NCBI RefSeq assembly: GCF_014649535.1
Contig: NZ_BMTF01000008.1
Span: 248,001-312,000 of the forward strand
Origin: Streptomyces gelaticus
GTDB taxonomy: Bacteria; Actinomycetota; Actinomycetes; Streptomycetales; Streptomycetaceae
Direction: 5' to 3'
DNA length: 64,000 nt
Below, piece by piece: positions 25,372-33,971 of the stretch (position 1 is the first letter of the stretch; each line of letters begins with the position of its first letter). A model generated the notes under the pieces. The model was not told the origin of the DNA and did not search any database. It worked only from the letters and a program-made list of their open reading frames with translations. Position numbers and translations under genes: made by a program.

Positions 25372-26334
25372 TCAGTCCACCGTCACGTAATCGGGGCCGG
25401 AGTAACGGCCGGTGCTGAGCTTCTGGCGCTGCATCAGCAGATCGTTCAGCAGGCTGGAGGCGCCGAAGCGGAACCAGTGGTTGTCCAGCCAGTCCTCGCC
25501 CGCGGTCTCGTTCACCAGCACCAGGAACTTGACCGCGTCCTTGGACGTACGGATGCCTCCGGCCGGCTTCACACCGATCTGCACACCGGTCTGCGCGCGG
25601 AAGTCGCGCACGGCCTCCAGCATCAGCAGGGTGTTCGCGGGCGTGGCGTTCGTCCCGACCTTGCCGGTCGAGGTCTTGATGAAGTCGGCACCGGCCATCA
25701 TGCCGAGCCAGGAGGCGCGGCGGATGTTGTCGTACGTGGAGAGCTCGCCCGTCTCGAAGATCACCTTCAGGCGGGCGTCGGTGCCGTCGGCCCGCGCGCA
25801 CTCCGCCTTCACGGCGAGGATCTCCTCGTACACCTTCAGATAGCGGCCGGAGAGGAAGGCTCCCCGGTCGATCACCATGTCGATCTCGTCGACCCCGGCG
25901 GCCACGGCGTCGCGGACGTCCGCGAGCTTCACGTCGAGCGCGGCGCGGCCGGCGGGGAAGGCCGTCGCCACCGACGCCACCTTCACACCGGAACCGGCCA
26001 GCGCGGCGACGGCGGTCGCCGCCATGTCGGGGTAGACGCAGACCGCCGCGGTGCGCGGGGTCGTGCGGTCGGTCGGGTCGGGATTGACGGCTTTGGCGGC
26101 GAGGGCCCGGACCTTGCCCGGGGTGTCCGCGCCTTCCAGCGTCGTCAGGTCGATCATCGAGATGGCCAGGTCGATGGCGTAGGCCTTGGCGGTCGTCTTG
26201 ATCGAACGGGTGCCGAGGGACGCGGCACGCGCTTCGAGGCCGACGGCGTCGACGCCGGGCAGCCCGTGCAGGAAGCGGCGCAGCGCACTGTCGGACGCGG
26301 TCGCGTCGGAGAATGCGGGAGCTGTGGTGGGCAT
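25372..26334 (-). CDS. deoC: Deoxyribose-phosphate aldolase
   Basis: Splits 2-deoxyribose-5-phosphate into glyceraldehyde-3-phosphate and acetaldehyde, the last step of deoxynucleoside breakdown. At 320 residues it belongs to the longer class (human DERA-like) with an N-terminal extension. Motifs: CVYPDMAATAV, DEIDMVIDRGAFLSG, LKVIFETGEL, the Schiff-base Lys in GADFIKTSTGK, and VGVKPAGGIRT-type GVKPAGGIRTSKDA. ATG 26334 sits about 15 bases after a -10 element. Operon with two aldehyde dehydrogenase-family genes. Confidence 0.94.
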   Translation of the reverse strand: MPTTAPAFSDATASDSALRRFLHGLPGVDAVGLEARAASLGTRSIKTTAKAYAIDLAISMIDLTTLEGADTPGKVRALAAKAVNPDPTDRTTPRTAAVCVYPDMAATAVAALAGSGVKVASVATAFPAGRAALDVKLADVRDAVAAGVDEIDMVIDRGAFLSGRYLKVYEEILAVKAECARADGTDARLKVIFETGELSTYDNIRRASWLGMMAGADFIKTSTGKVGTNATPANTLLMLEAVRDFRAQTGVQIGVKPAGGIRTSKDAVKFLVLVNETAGEDWLDNHWFRFGASSLLNDLLMQRQKLSTGRYSGPDYVTVD

Positions 26335-26347
26335 GGTCACCAGAGCA

Positions 26348-26376
26348 GCATATCTACGCGCGTAGCGACCTGTACA
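26348..26376 (-). promoter_or_regulatory. deoC promoter with nucleoside-regulon operator
   Basis: Minus strand: TGTACA (26376-26371), 17 bases, TATGCT (26353-26348). The perfect palindrome CTACGCGCGTAG at 26354-26365 fills the spacer and touches the -10. Expected leader to ATG 26334 is only a few bases. Confidence 0.75.
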
Positions 26377-26458
26377 GGGGGACCGCCTCTCCGCGTACGG
26401 TGCGGTCCCGGGGCGGCCGCCCCGGCGCCCCTTGCGCCCGTCAGGCAGAATCGGGCCC

Positions 26459-27118
26459 ATGACGAGCCCCACACCATCCGCCGAGCCGGTGTACGCCGAC
26501 CGGACCTTCCGCTCGCCCGCCGGGATCGTCGGGGGCGTCCTGCTGCTCCTGCTCATCTTCTGGATCGGCGGGGACGCCGCGATCCGGGGGGACGGCCGGG
26601 TGCGGTGGCTGGCGGTGGCGGGCATGCTGACCTCGGTGCCGCTGGTCGTCGCGTTCACGCTGCGGCCCGTCGTACTCGCCAACGACCGGCGCATCCGGAT
26701 CCGCAACCCGTTCCGGACGATCACCATGCCGTGGACCGAGGTCGCCGATCTGCGGGCCGGGTATTCGAGCGAGCTGTTCACCGAGGGCGGCGCCAAGTAC
26801 CAGCTGTGGGCGGTACCGGTCTCGCTGCGGCAGCGGAAGAAGGCGGCCCGGCAGCAGTCGAGGCGGTCGCTGGACGACCCGTACGACCGTACGTCCGTGC
26901 AGGCCGATGTCCGCGACACCAAGGCCCGGATGGCGTCGGCCGACCAGACCATGGCCGACCTGCGCGAGCTGGTGGAGCGGGCGAAGACGGGCGCGGGTGC
27001 CTCCTCGGCGGCCGCGGACGCCACGAAGCCGTCCGTCTCGGTGCGCTGGGCGTACGAGGTGATCGCGCCGGCCGTGGTGGGCGCGGTGCTGCTCGTGGTG
27101 CTGTTCGCGGCCGGCTGA
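26459..27118 (+). CDS. PH-domain membrane protein
   Basis: A 219-residue protein with two N-terminal helices (GIVGGVLLLLLIFWIGGDAA; WLAVAGMLTSVPLVVAFTL), a bacterial PH-like domain (VVLANDRRIRIRNPFRTITMPWTEVADLRAGYSSELF, ending near LRQRKKAARQQ), a charged helical linker of about 60 residues and one C-terminal helix. These small actinobacterial PH proteins have no known function. Start ATG 26459. Divergent from deoC and convergent with the phosphomutase. Confidence 0.75.
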   Translation: MTSPTPSAEPVYADRTFRSPAGIVGGVLLLLLIFWIGGDAAIRGDGRVRWLAVAGMLTSVPLVVAFTLRPVVLANDRRIRIRNPFRTITMPWTEVADLRAGYSSELFTEGGAKYQLWAVPVSLRQRKKAARQQSRRSLDDPYDRTSVQADVRDTKARMASADQTMADLRELVERAKTGAGASSAAADATKPSVSVRWAYEVIAPAVVGAVLLVVLFAAG

Positions 27119-27131
27119 GGCCGGACACGGG

Positions 27132-27162
27132 TGAGGCCCGCACCGGAGCGGTGCGGGCCTCA
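27132..27162. terminator. Bidirectional terminator
   Basis: Fourteen-base perfect stem (27132-27145 with 27149-27162) with a three-base loop between convergent genes. Confidence 0.75.
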
Positions 27163-27180
27163 GTCATGTGCGTACCCCGG

Positions 27181-28821
27181 TCAGATCCCGGCCGCCGTCG
27201 CCAGATCGCGCTTGATCCCGGCGAGCAGCTCCGCGCCCTTCGCACGGGCCGCCGGCAGTTCGTCCGCCGAACCGACCGGCACCACGACCTCCAGATAGCA
27301 CTTGAGCTTCGGCTCGGTGCCGCTCGGGCGGACGATCACCCGGGCGCCCCGGAGGCGGTAGCGGAGCCCGTCGGTGGGCGGCAGCTCGGCCGTGCCCCGC
27401 GCCAGGTCCTCGGCGGAGGTGACGGCGAGACCCGCGAGCGTGGTCGGAGGCTGCTCGCGCAGCCGTGCCATGGCGTCGGAGATGACCGACAGGTCCTTCA
27501 CCCGGACCGACAGCTGGTCGGTGGCGTGCAGCCCGTGCGCGACCGCGAGGTCGTCGAGGAGATCGAGGAGCGTACGCCCCTGCTCCTTGAGCACCGAGGC
27601 GAGCTCGGCGACGAGCAGCGCGGCGGTGATCCCGTCCTTGTCGCGTACGCCCTCGGGGTCGACGCAGTAGCCGAGCGCCTCCTCGTACCCGTACCGCAGC
27701 CCGTCCACCCGGGCGATCCACTTGAACCCGGTCAGCGTCTCCGCGTAGCCGTTGCCCGCCTGCTCGGCGATCCGGCCGAGCAGCGAGGACGAGACGATCG
27801 ACTCGGCGAAGACACCGGTGGCACCCCGGTCCACCAGACGGGCGGCGAGCAGCGCCCCCACCTCGTCCCCGCGCAGCATCCGCCAGCCGCCGTCGGCGCC
27901 GGGGTCCGGGACGGCGACGGCGCAGCGGTCGGCGTCCGGGTCGTTGGCGATGACGATGTCGGGGTCCGTGCGGCGCGCGGTCGCGAAGGCGAGATCCATC
28001 GCGCCGGGCTCCTCCGGGTTGGGGAAGGCGACGGTGGGGAACGCCGGGTCGGGCTCGGCCTGTTCGGCGACGAGCACCGGCGCGGGGAACCCGGCCCGGT
28101 CGAAGGCGGCGGTCAGCACGGACGTACCGACACCGTGCATCGCGGTGTACACGACCCGGGCGGTACGCGGCGAACCGGCGGCGAGCACGGCGTCCGTGCG
28201 GGCCAGATAGGCCGCCAGGACCTCGTCGCCGAGTACCTCCCAGCCGTCTTCGGGGCGGGGCACTGCGTCGAGCGGGCCGACCGCGGCGATCGCGTCGGCG
28301 ATCTCGCCGTCCGCCGGGGGGACGATCTGCGAGCCGTCGCCGAGATAGACCTTGTAGCCGTTGTCGCGCGGCGGATTGTGGCTGGCGGTCACCTCGACGC
28401 CCGCGACGGCGCCCAGGTGCCGTATGGCGTACGCGAGCACGGGGGTGGGGAGCGGGCGGGGGAGCACCGCCGCCCGCAGGCCGGCGCCGGTCATCACCGC
28501 GGCGGTGTCGCGGGCGAAGTCGGCGGACTTGTACCGGGCGTCGTACCCGATGACGACGAGCCCGCCGGTCTGCCCCTGCGCCTTCAGGTACGCGGCGAGT
28601 CCGGCCGCCGCCCGGATGACGACGGAGCGGTTCATCCGCATCGGCCCGGCCCCCAGCTCACCGCGGAGCCCGGCGGTCCCGAACTGCAGCGTGCCGGCGA
28701 ACCGTGCGGCGAGCTCGTCGAGATCCTCGGATTCGATGAGCCCGGCGAGCTCCTCGCGGGTCTCGGGATCGGGGTCCTCCGCGAGCCATGTCCTGGCCTG
28801 CGCGATGAGGTCCTGCAGCAC
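27181..28821 (-). CDS. Phospho-sugar mutase, PGM2-like (probable phosphopentomutase)
   Basis: Alpha-D-phosphohexomutase fold, 546 residues. Phosphoserine loop VEVTASHNPPRDNGYKVYLGDGSQIVPP, metal loop ANDPDADRCAV, sugar loop region GYEEALGYCVDPEGVRDKDG, and C-terminal phosphate loop VRPSGTEPKLKCYLE. Length and the DNGYKVY pattern place it with PGM2-type mutases, some of which (human PGM2) interconvert ribose-1- and ribose-5-phosphate. It lies 54 bases downstream of pnp, which makes pentose-1-phosphates, and no DeoB-type enzyme is in view. Phosphopentomutase is therefore the likely role, though many databases would call it phosphomannomutase. Confidence 0.85.
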   Translation of the reverse strand: MLQDLIAQARTWLAEDPDPETREELAGLIESEDLDELAARFAGTLQFGTAGLRGELGAGPMRMNRSVVIRAAAGLAAYLKAQGQTGGLVVIGYDARYKSADFARDTAAVMTGAGLRAAVLPRPLPTPVLAYAIRHLGAVAGVEVTASHNPPRDNGYKVYLGDGSQIVPPADGEIADAIAAVGPLDAVPRPEDGWEVLGDEVLAAYLARTDAVLAAGSPRTARVVYTAMHGVGTSVLTAAFDRAGFPAPVLVAEQAEPDPAFPTVAFPNPEEPGAMDLAFATARRTDPDIVIANDPDADRCAVAVPDPGADGGWRMLRGDEVGALLAARLVDRGATGVFAESIVSSSLLGRIAEQAGNGYAETLTGFKWIARVDGLRYGYEEALGYCVDPEGVRDKDGITAALLVAELASVLKEQGRTLLDLLDDLAVAHGLHATDQLSVRVKDLSVISDAMARLREQPPTTLAGLAVTSAEDLARGTAELPPTDGLRYRLRGARVIVRPSGTEPKLKCYLEVVVPVGSADELPAARAKGAELLAGIKRDLATAAGI

Positions 28822-28875
28822 GGTGTCCGCCTTTCTGCGGGTGCTTCGTCGGTGGGTGCGTGAACCGCGGCCGGC

Positions 28876-29700
28876 TCAGATGCGTTCGAGGACCCGGGCC
28901 AGCAGCGAACCCATCCGGGTCGCCGAGTCCCGCCCCGCCTGGAGCACCTCTTCGTGGTTGAGCGGCTCCCCGCTCAGCCCGGCCGCGAGGTTGGTGACCA
29001 GCGAGATGCCCAGCACCTCGGCGCCGGCCTCGCGGGCGGCGATGGCTTCGAGCACGGTGGACATGCCGACCAGGTCGCCGCCCATCACCCGGACCATGTT
29101 GATCTCGGCCGGCGTCTCGTAGTGCGGGCCGGTGAACTGGACGTACACGCCCTCTTCGAGCGTCTCGTCGACCTCCTTGCACAGCGCGCGCAGCCGCGGC
29201 GAGTACAGGTCGGTCAGGTCGACGAAGTTGGCGCCGACGATGGGGGAGGCCGCCGTCAGGTTGATGTGGTCGCTGATCAGCACCGGCTGACCGGGGCGCA
29301 TGCCCTCGCGCAGACCGCCGCAGCCGTTCGTCAGGACGACGGTCCCGCACCCGGCCGCCACGGCGGTGCGGACCCCGTGCGCGACGGCGGCGACGCCCCG
29401 GCCCTCGTAGAAGTGCGTGCGGCCGAGGAAGACCAGGACGCGCTTGTCGCCGGTCCGGTACGAGCGGATCGTGCCGCCGTGCCCCTGGACGGCGGGTGCC
29501 GGGAAGCCGGGCAGCTCGGTCACCGGGAACTCGGCCTCCGGAGCGCCGAGCGCGTCGCCCGCGGGTGCCCAGCCGGAACCCATCACGAGCGCGACGTCGT
29601 GGGTCTCGGCACCGGTCAGCTCGCGCAGGCGGGCGGCGGCGTCGGCGGCGGCGGCGTACGGGTCGCCCTGGATGTGGTCCGGAATAACTGATGCGTTCAC
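28876..29700 (-). CDS. Purine nucleoside phosphorylase
   Basis: Trimeric-class PNP of 274 residues: phosphorolysis of inosine, guanosine and deoxy forms to base and pentose-1-phosphate. Motifs: VALVMGSGW (phosphate Ser), [21 protein letters not shown] (His), [23 protein letters not shown] (Tyr/Glu), [14 protein letters not shown], and SLVTNLAAG with the Asn that selects 6-oxopurines. GTG 29700 is seven bases after TACCCT, so the mRNA is probably leaderless, and the operator overlaps its -35. Followed by the phosphomutase in one unit. Confidence 0.93.
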   Translation of the reverse strand: MNASVIPDHIQGDPYAAAADAAARLRELTGAETHDVALVMGSGWAPAGDALGAPEAEFPVTELPGFPAPAVQGHGGTIRSYRTGDKRVLVFLGRTHFYEGRGVAAVAHGVRTAVAAGCGTVVLTNGCGGLREGMRPGQPVLISDHINLTAASPIVGANFVDLTDLYSPRLRALCKEVDETLEEGVYVQFTGPHYETPAEINMVRVMGGDLVGMSTVLEAIAAREAGAEVLGISLVTNLAAGLSGEPLNHEEVLQAGRDSATRMGSLLARVLERI

Positions 29701-29707
29701 GCCGATG

Positions 29708-29737
29708 AGGGTAACCGGTGATTCCCTACGCGCGTAG
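29708..29737 (-). promoter_or_regulatory. pnp promoter with nucleoside-regulon operator
   Basis: Minus strand: -10-like TACCCT (29713-29708) and the perfect palindrome CTACGCGCGTAG at 29726-29737, which would cover the -35 position (17-base spacing falls inside it). Confidence 0.75.
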
Positions 29738-29801
29738 ATGCCCTGGTGCAGACGCTGCGCACTCTTGCTCGTACTTTCACACAAAAGCGCAGGTGGGCCG
29801 G

Positions 29802-30239
29802 TCAGCAGGGGCGCTTGCGCAGTTCCATCACATAGTCGTGCGGTGCGCCCGCGGACTCCGCGGCGTCGGCGATCTCACCCAGATAGCGGGCGGACGGCAG
29901 CCCGCCCTCGTAGCCGTTCAGCACATACATCCAGGCCGGCTCCTCGCCGTCCAGGGTGTGCACCCGCACCCGCATCCGGCGGTAGATGTCGAGCCCGACA
30001 CCCTCCCACCGGTCCATGGAGTCCTCGTCCATCGGCGCCAGGTCGTACAGCGCCACGAAGACCTGGGAGCGGGGGGCCTCCACCACCGTGGCGAGCGCGC
30101 CCTCCCAGCCCATCTGCTCCCCGCCGAAGGTCAGCCGCCAGCCGTTGAGCCAGCCGGTGCCGCGCAGCGGGGAATGCGGTGCGCGGCGCGTCATCAGCCG
30201 CGCGTCGAGGTTGCCGGCGTACGCGGCGTAGAGCGACAT
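29802..30239 (-). CDS. Gamma-glutamylcyclotransferase-like protein
   Basis: AIG2/GGCT-fold protein of 145 residues: [13 protein letters not shown] at the start (the glycine-rich substrate loop), [30 protein letters not shown] with the conserved Glu, and [22 protein letters not shown] C-terminal part. Family members cyclise gamma-glutamyl amines or peptides to 5-oxoproline; substrate here is unknown (streptomycetes use mycothiol, not glutathione). ATG 30239 is the start of homology. Head-to-head with the LpdA-type gene. Confidence 0.8.
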   Translation of the reverse strand: MSLYAAYAGNLDARLMTRRAPHSPLRGTGWLNGWRLTFGGEQMGWEGALATVVEAPRSQVFVALYDLAPMDEDSMDRWEGVGLDIYRRMRVRVHTLDGEEPAWMYVLNGYEGGLPSARYLGEIADAAESAGAPHDYVMELRKRPC

Positions 30240-30489
30240 GGGTTCGAGGGTACGGGAGGTGACGGGGGGAACGACGATTTCGGTGCGGAAGACCACTCAT
30301 GGGGTTCCGCTTCCGGCTCCGGGGTCCCGGCGCGCACGCCCCCGGCACACGTATGGAGGGCCCCGGGGCGAAGCACCTTGGCGCGTGCGGGACAATGAAG
30401 TACGTACTGCATTCCCCCGGGGCACTCCCCCGGACCCCCGGCCGGGGCAGCAGACGGCCGCGGGATGACATACGCGAGGCGGACTTTTC

Positions 30490-31929
30490 GTGACCCGGAT
30501 CGTGATCATCGGCGGCGGACCCGGCGGCTACGAGGCGGCACTGGTGGGCGCCCAGCTCGGCGCGGAGGTGACCGTCGTCGACTGCGACGGTCTCGGCGGC
30601 GCGTCCGTGCTCACCGACTGTGTGCCCTCGAAGACCCTGATCGCGACGGCGGAGGTGATGACCACCTTCGACTCCTCGTACGAGGAACTGGGCATCATCG
30701 TCGCCGACGACACCCCGCACATCGAGCAGGCCGCCCGCGTGGTCGGCGTCGACCTGGGCAAGGTCAACCGACGGGTCAAGCGCCTGGCGCTCGCCCAGTC
30801 CCACGACATCACCGCCTCCGTCACCCGTGCCGGCGCCCGGGTGATGCGCGGCCGCGGCCGGCTGGAGGGCCTCCAGGCCGCCGACGGCTCCCGCACGGTC
30901 GTCGTGACCGCCGCGGACGGCACGGAGGAGCGGCTCACCGCCGACGCCGTGCTGATCGCGACCGGCGGCCACCCCCGGGAGATACCGGACGCGCTCCCCG
31001 ACGGCGAGCGCATCCTGAACTGGACCCAGGTCTACGACCTCGACGAGCTGCCCGAGGAGCTCATCGTGGTCGGCTCCGGCGTGACCGGCGCCGAGTTCGC
31101 GGGCGCCTACCAGGCGCTCGGCTCGCGCGTCACCCTCGTCTCGTCCCGCGACCGGGTGCTGCCGGGCGAGGACCCGGACGCCGCCGCCGTACTGGAGGAC
31201 GTCTTCCGGCGCCGCGGCATGAACGTCATGGGCCGCTCCCGCGCCCAGGCCGCCAAGCGCGTCGGCGACCGGGTCGAGGTCACCCTCGCCGACGGCCGGG
31301 TCATCTCCGGTTCGCACTGCCTCATGGCGGTCGGTGCGATCCCGAACAGCGCGGGCATGGGCCTGGAGGAGGCCGGCGTCCGGCTCAAGGAGTCCGGCCA
31401 CATCTGGACCGACAAGGTCTCCCGCACCAGCGCCCCGGGCGTGTACGCGGCCGGCGACGTCACCGGGATCTTCGCCCTCGCCTCGGTCGCCGCCATGCAG
31501 GGCCGGATCGCGATGTACCACTTCCTCGGCGACGCGGTGGCCCCGCTGGACCTGAAGACGGTCTCCTCGAACGTCTTCACCGACCCCGAGATCGCCACCG
31601 TCGGCTACACCCAGGCCGACGTCGACGCCGGCAAGATCGACGCCCGGGTGGTCAAGCTGCCGCTGCTGCGCAACCCGCGCGCCAAGATGCAGGGCATCCG
31701 CGACGGCTTCGTCAAGATCTTCTGCCGCCCCGGCACCGGCATCGTGGTCGGCGGCTGTGTCGTCGCACCGCGCGCGAGCGAACTCATTCACCCCATCTCG
31801 ATCGCGGTCGACAACAATTTGACGGTGGAACAGATCGCGAACGCCTTCACCGTGTATCCGTCCCTGTCGGGTTCGATCGCTGAAGTGGCCCGGCAGTTGC
31901 ACACCCGTAAGCGCGCGGGCGAGGCGTAA
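30490..31929 (+). CDS. LpdA-type NAD(P)H:quinone oxidoreductase flavoprotein
   Basis: Pyridine nucleotide-disulfide oxidoreductase family member, 479 residues: FAD motif IVIIGGGPGGYEAAL, NAD motif LIVVGSGVTGAEFAGAY, second FAD motif GVYAAGDVTGIFALASVAAMQGR, and a C-terminal dimerisation domain. The redox-active pair C-x4-C is broken: the segment reads GGASVLTDCVPSKT, with no first Cys. This is the pattern of mycobacterial LpdA (Rv3303c), reported as a quinone reductase rather than a lipoamide dehydrogenase. GTG 30490 fits the start of the FAD motif. A terminator follows. Confidence 0.85.
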   Translation: MTRIVIIGGGPGGYEAALVGAQLGAEVTVVDCDGLGGASVLTDCVPSKTLIATAEVMTTFDSSYEELGIIVADDTPHIEQAARVVGVDLGKVNRRVKRLALAQSHDITASVTRAGARVMRGRGRLEGLQAADGSRTVVVTAADGTEERLTADAVLIATGGHPREIPDALPDGERILNWTQVYDLDELPEELIVVGSGVTGAEFAGAYQALGSRVTLVSSRDRVLPGEDPDAAAVLEDVFRRRGMNVMGRSRAQAAKRVGDRVEVTLADGRVISGSHCLMAVGAIPNSAGMGLEEAGVRLKESGHIWTDKVSRTSAPGVYAAGDVTGIFALASVAAMQGRIAMYHFLGDAVAPLDLKTVSSNVFTDPEIATVGYTQADVDAGKIDARVVKLPLLRNPRAKMQGIRDGFVKIFCRPGTGIVVGGCVVAPRASELIHPISIAVDNNLTVEQIANAFTVYPSLSGSIAEVARQLHTRKRAGEA

Positions 31930-32016
31930 CCGCCTTCGGGAACCCGGCGATCCCCGGCAACTCCCGGCAACTCGGGCGGCCCGGTGACCGCCGTCCGGTC
32001 GGTTCAGAACAACAAC

Positions 32017-32044
32017 GGGGCCGCCTATACCACTTGGCGGCCCC
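32017..32044 (+). terminator. Terminator after the LpdA-type gene
   Basis: Nine-base stem (32017-32025 with 32036-32044), ten-base loop, followed by TTGT. Confidence 0.65.
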
Positions 32045-32103
32045 TTGTATGTACAACTTCCGTTATTCGGCGCAAACTGCTGAAAACACTCGGGCGGTCA
32101 CGT

Positions 32104-32109
32104 TACTGT
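32104..32109 (+). promoter_or_regulatory. -10 element of the deoR-family gene (leaderless)
   Basis: TACTGT ends seven bases before GTG 32117; a weak CTGAAA lies about 18 bases upstream. No ribosome site precedes the GTG. Confidence 0.5.
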
Positions 32110-32116
32110 CAGTTTC

Positions 32117-33097
32117 GTGTTCGCTGCAGAACGTCGTCAATTGATCCTCGAAATGGTGCGTGCCAACGGAGCGGTGTCGCTCCGTGAGCTCGCCCGCGTC
32201 GTCCAGACCTCCGAAGTGACCGTACGGCGGGACGTGCGGGCACTGGAGGCAGAAGGACTCCTCGACCGCCGGCACGGCGGTGCGGTACTGCCGGGCGGTT
32301 TCACGCGGGAGTCCGGCATTCCGCAGAAATCCCATCTCGCCACCGCGGAGAAGACGGCCATCGCCGACCTGGCCGCCGGTCTCGTCGAAGAGGGCGAGGC
32401 CATCGTCGTCGGCGCCGGTACGACCACGCAGGAGCTGGCCCGCCGGCTCGCGCGGATCCCCGGCCTGACCGTCGTCACCAACTCCCTGCTGGTCGCCCAG
32501 GCGTTGGCCCATGCCAACCGGGTGGAGGTGGTGATGACCGGCGGCACCCTGCGCGGTTCCAACTACGCCCTGGTGGGCAGCGGCGCCGAGCAGTCGCTCC
32601 AGGGCCTGCGGGTCTCGCGCGCGTTCCTCTCCGGGAGCGGGCTCACCGCGGAGCGCGGCCTCTCCACGTCCAACATGCTCTCCGCGAGCGTGGACCGGGC
32701 GCTGGTACAGGCCGCCGCGGAGGTGGTGGTCCTCGCCGACCACACCAAGCTCGGCTCCGACACCATGTTCCAGACGGTGCCGACGGACCTCATCACCCGC
32801 CTGGTGACGGACGAACCCCCCGGTCACGACGACCGCGCCGCCGCCGAACTGCAGGCCCTGGCGGACCAGGGAGTGCAGATCGCGGTGGCGGGTGCGGGCA
32901 GCGGCCCCGCAGCGGCCGAACCCCTCCCGCACGGCAGGCAGGGCCGACGCGACATGCCCCTGCCCGGACAACGCCGCACCCACGGGAGCGGCCCCGGGGC
33001 CGGGGGCCCGCAGCAGCTGCGGAGCGCGGCGTCCCTGACGGAACCGGGCCAGGGCCCGGGAGACCGGGCGAGGGTCGCGGACCTGCGGCGCAGGTAG
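32117..33097 (+). CDS. DeoR-family transcriptional regulator
   Basis: DeoR/GlpR-type repressor. N-terminal helix-turn-helix ERRQLILEMVRANGAVSLRELARVVQTSEVTVRRDVRALEAEGLLDRRHGGAV, then the sugar-phosphate-sensing domain (GEAIVVGAGTTTQELARRLA, VVTNSLLVAQALA, VVMTGGTLRGSNYALVG, VVVLADHTKLGSDTMFQTVP). The fold ends near residue 255; about 70 further residues are Gly/Pro/Arg/Gln-rich and unlike any domain. Usual effectors are phosphorylated sugars. It is a candidate, but not the obvious one, for control of the nucleoside palindrome, because DeoR-family sites differ and no such site lies before it. Confidence 0.88.
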   Translation: MFAAERRQLILEMVRANGAVSLRELARVVQTSEVTVRRDVRALEAEGLLDRRHGGAVLPGGFTRESGIPQKSHLATAEKTAIADLAAGLVEEGEAIVVGAGTTTQELARRLARIPGLTVVTNSLLVAQALAHANRVEVVMTGGTLRGSNYALVGSGAEQSLQGLRVSRAFLSGSGLTAERGLSTSNMLSASVDRALVQAAAEVVVLADHTKLGSDTMFQTVPTDLITRLVTDEPPGHDDRAAAELQALADQGVQIAVAGAGSGPAAAEPLPHGRQGRRDMPLPGQRRTHGSGPGAGGPQQLRSAASLTEPGQGPGDRARVADLRRR

Positions 33098-33222
33098 CAG
33101 CCGGGGCGAAATCCCGGCCTCACCGGCGTTCGAGGCGCGGGGTCCGGGGTGGAGCCCCGGTTGTGGGAAGGGGCGGGCAGGGACGCCCCGGGCGGCGGAC
33201 CGCAACGCACCGCCCCCGCCCC

Positions 33223-33822
33223 TCAACACCCCTCCGCGTTCGGCCCCTTCAGCCCCTGCAAGGTGAGCATCAGCAACCGCTCCGCCAACTCCGGGTCGTC
33301 CGGCGACTGTTCGGCGGCCAGCGCGATCGCGTTCGTCAGCTTCATCAGGTCGTCGATCGACACATCCGACCGCACGTCACCGCCCGCCTGTGCCCGCGCC
33401 AGCAGCACCGCCCCCGCCTCGCGCAACGGCACATTGCACTGCGCCAGGGCCGAAGTCTCGTCCCGCGACGTCGACATGAGCGCCTGTGCGAGCCCGCGGT
33501 ATTCACCCGCGTGGGTGATGATCGCACCCAGCCACTCCACCAGGCCCCGGCACGGCCGCTCGGCCCCCGCGAGTTCACGGGAACGGGTGATCAGGGACGA
33601 CAGGGCTTCCTGGAACACCGCGTTCATCAGCGCGTGCCGGTTCGGGAAGTGCCGGTACAGCGTCCCGATGCCCACGCCCGCGCGTCGCGCGATGTCCTCC
33701 AGGGACGCGTCGGTGCCGTGCTCCGCGAAAGCGGTCCGGGCCTCGTTCAGCAGCCGGTCGTAGTTCCGGCGTGCGTCGGCACGCATCGGCCGGGCCGACG
33801 CCCGTGCCGCACTGATCGCCAT
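33223..33822 (-). CDS. TetR-family transcriptional regulator
   Basis: 199 residues: N-terminal TetR helix-turn-helix (RRNYDRLLNEARTAFAEHGTDASLEDIARRAGVGIGTLYRHFPNRHALM) and an all-helical ligand domain with a C-terminal part like the SbtR-type family (NAIALAAEQSPDDPELAERLLMLTLQGL). ATG 33822. Convergent with the DeoR gene, downstream of nothing obvious, and 150 bases beyond the end of accA2. Ligand and targets unknown. Confidence 0.85.
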   Translation of the reverse strand: MAISAARASARPMRADARRNYDRLLNEARTAFAEHGTDASLEDIARRAGVGIGTLYRHFPNRHALMNAVFQEALSSLITRSRELAGAERPCRGLVEWLGAIITHAGEYRGLAQALMSTSRDETSALAQCNVPLREAGAVLLARAQAGGDVRSDVSIDDLMKLTNAIALAAEQSPDDPELAERLLMLTLQGLKGPNAEGC

Positions 33823-33917
33823 GGCGCAGTCCTCACTTTCTTCCGCCCCGGGGTCCAGGATGCCATCGCACGCCCGGGAGCGGTGAGGCAGCGCGGAGCG
33901 GCGCACGGCAGAGGCCC

Positions 33918-33941
33918 CCGCCGAGTCGCGCGACTCGGCGG
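33918..33941. terminator. Palindromic terminator after accA2
   Basis: Perfect 24-base palindrome (12 + 12), 31 bases past the end of accA2. Confidence 0.6.
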
Positions 33942-33971
33942 AGGCCCGGTGGGACGTCGGGTACCGCCCGG

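Noticed and set aside
25354..28863. Plus-strand open frame of 1169 codons across the aldehyde dehydrogenase, deoC and phosphomutase genes.
   Set aside because: Antisense shadow of high-GC genes; its Val/Gly/Arg/His composition is typical of the complementary frame and the minus-strand genes have clear families.
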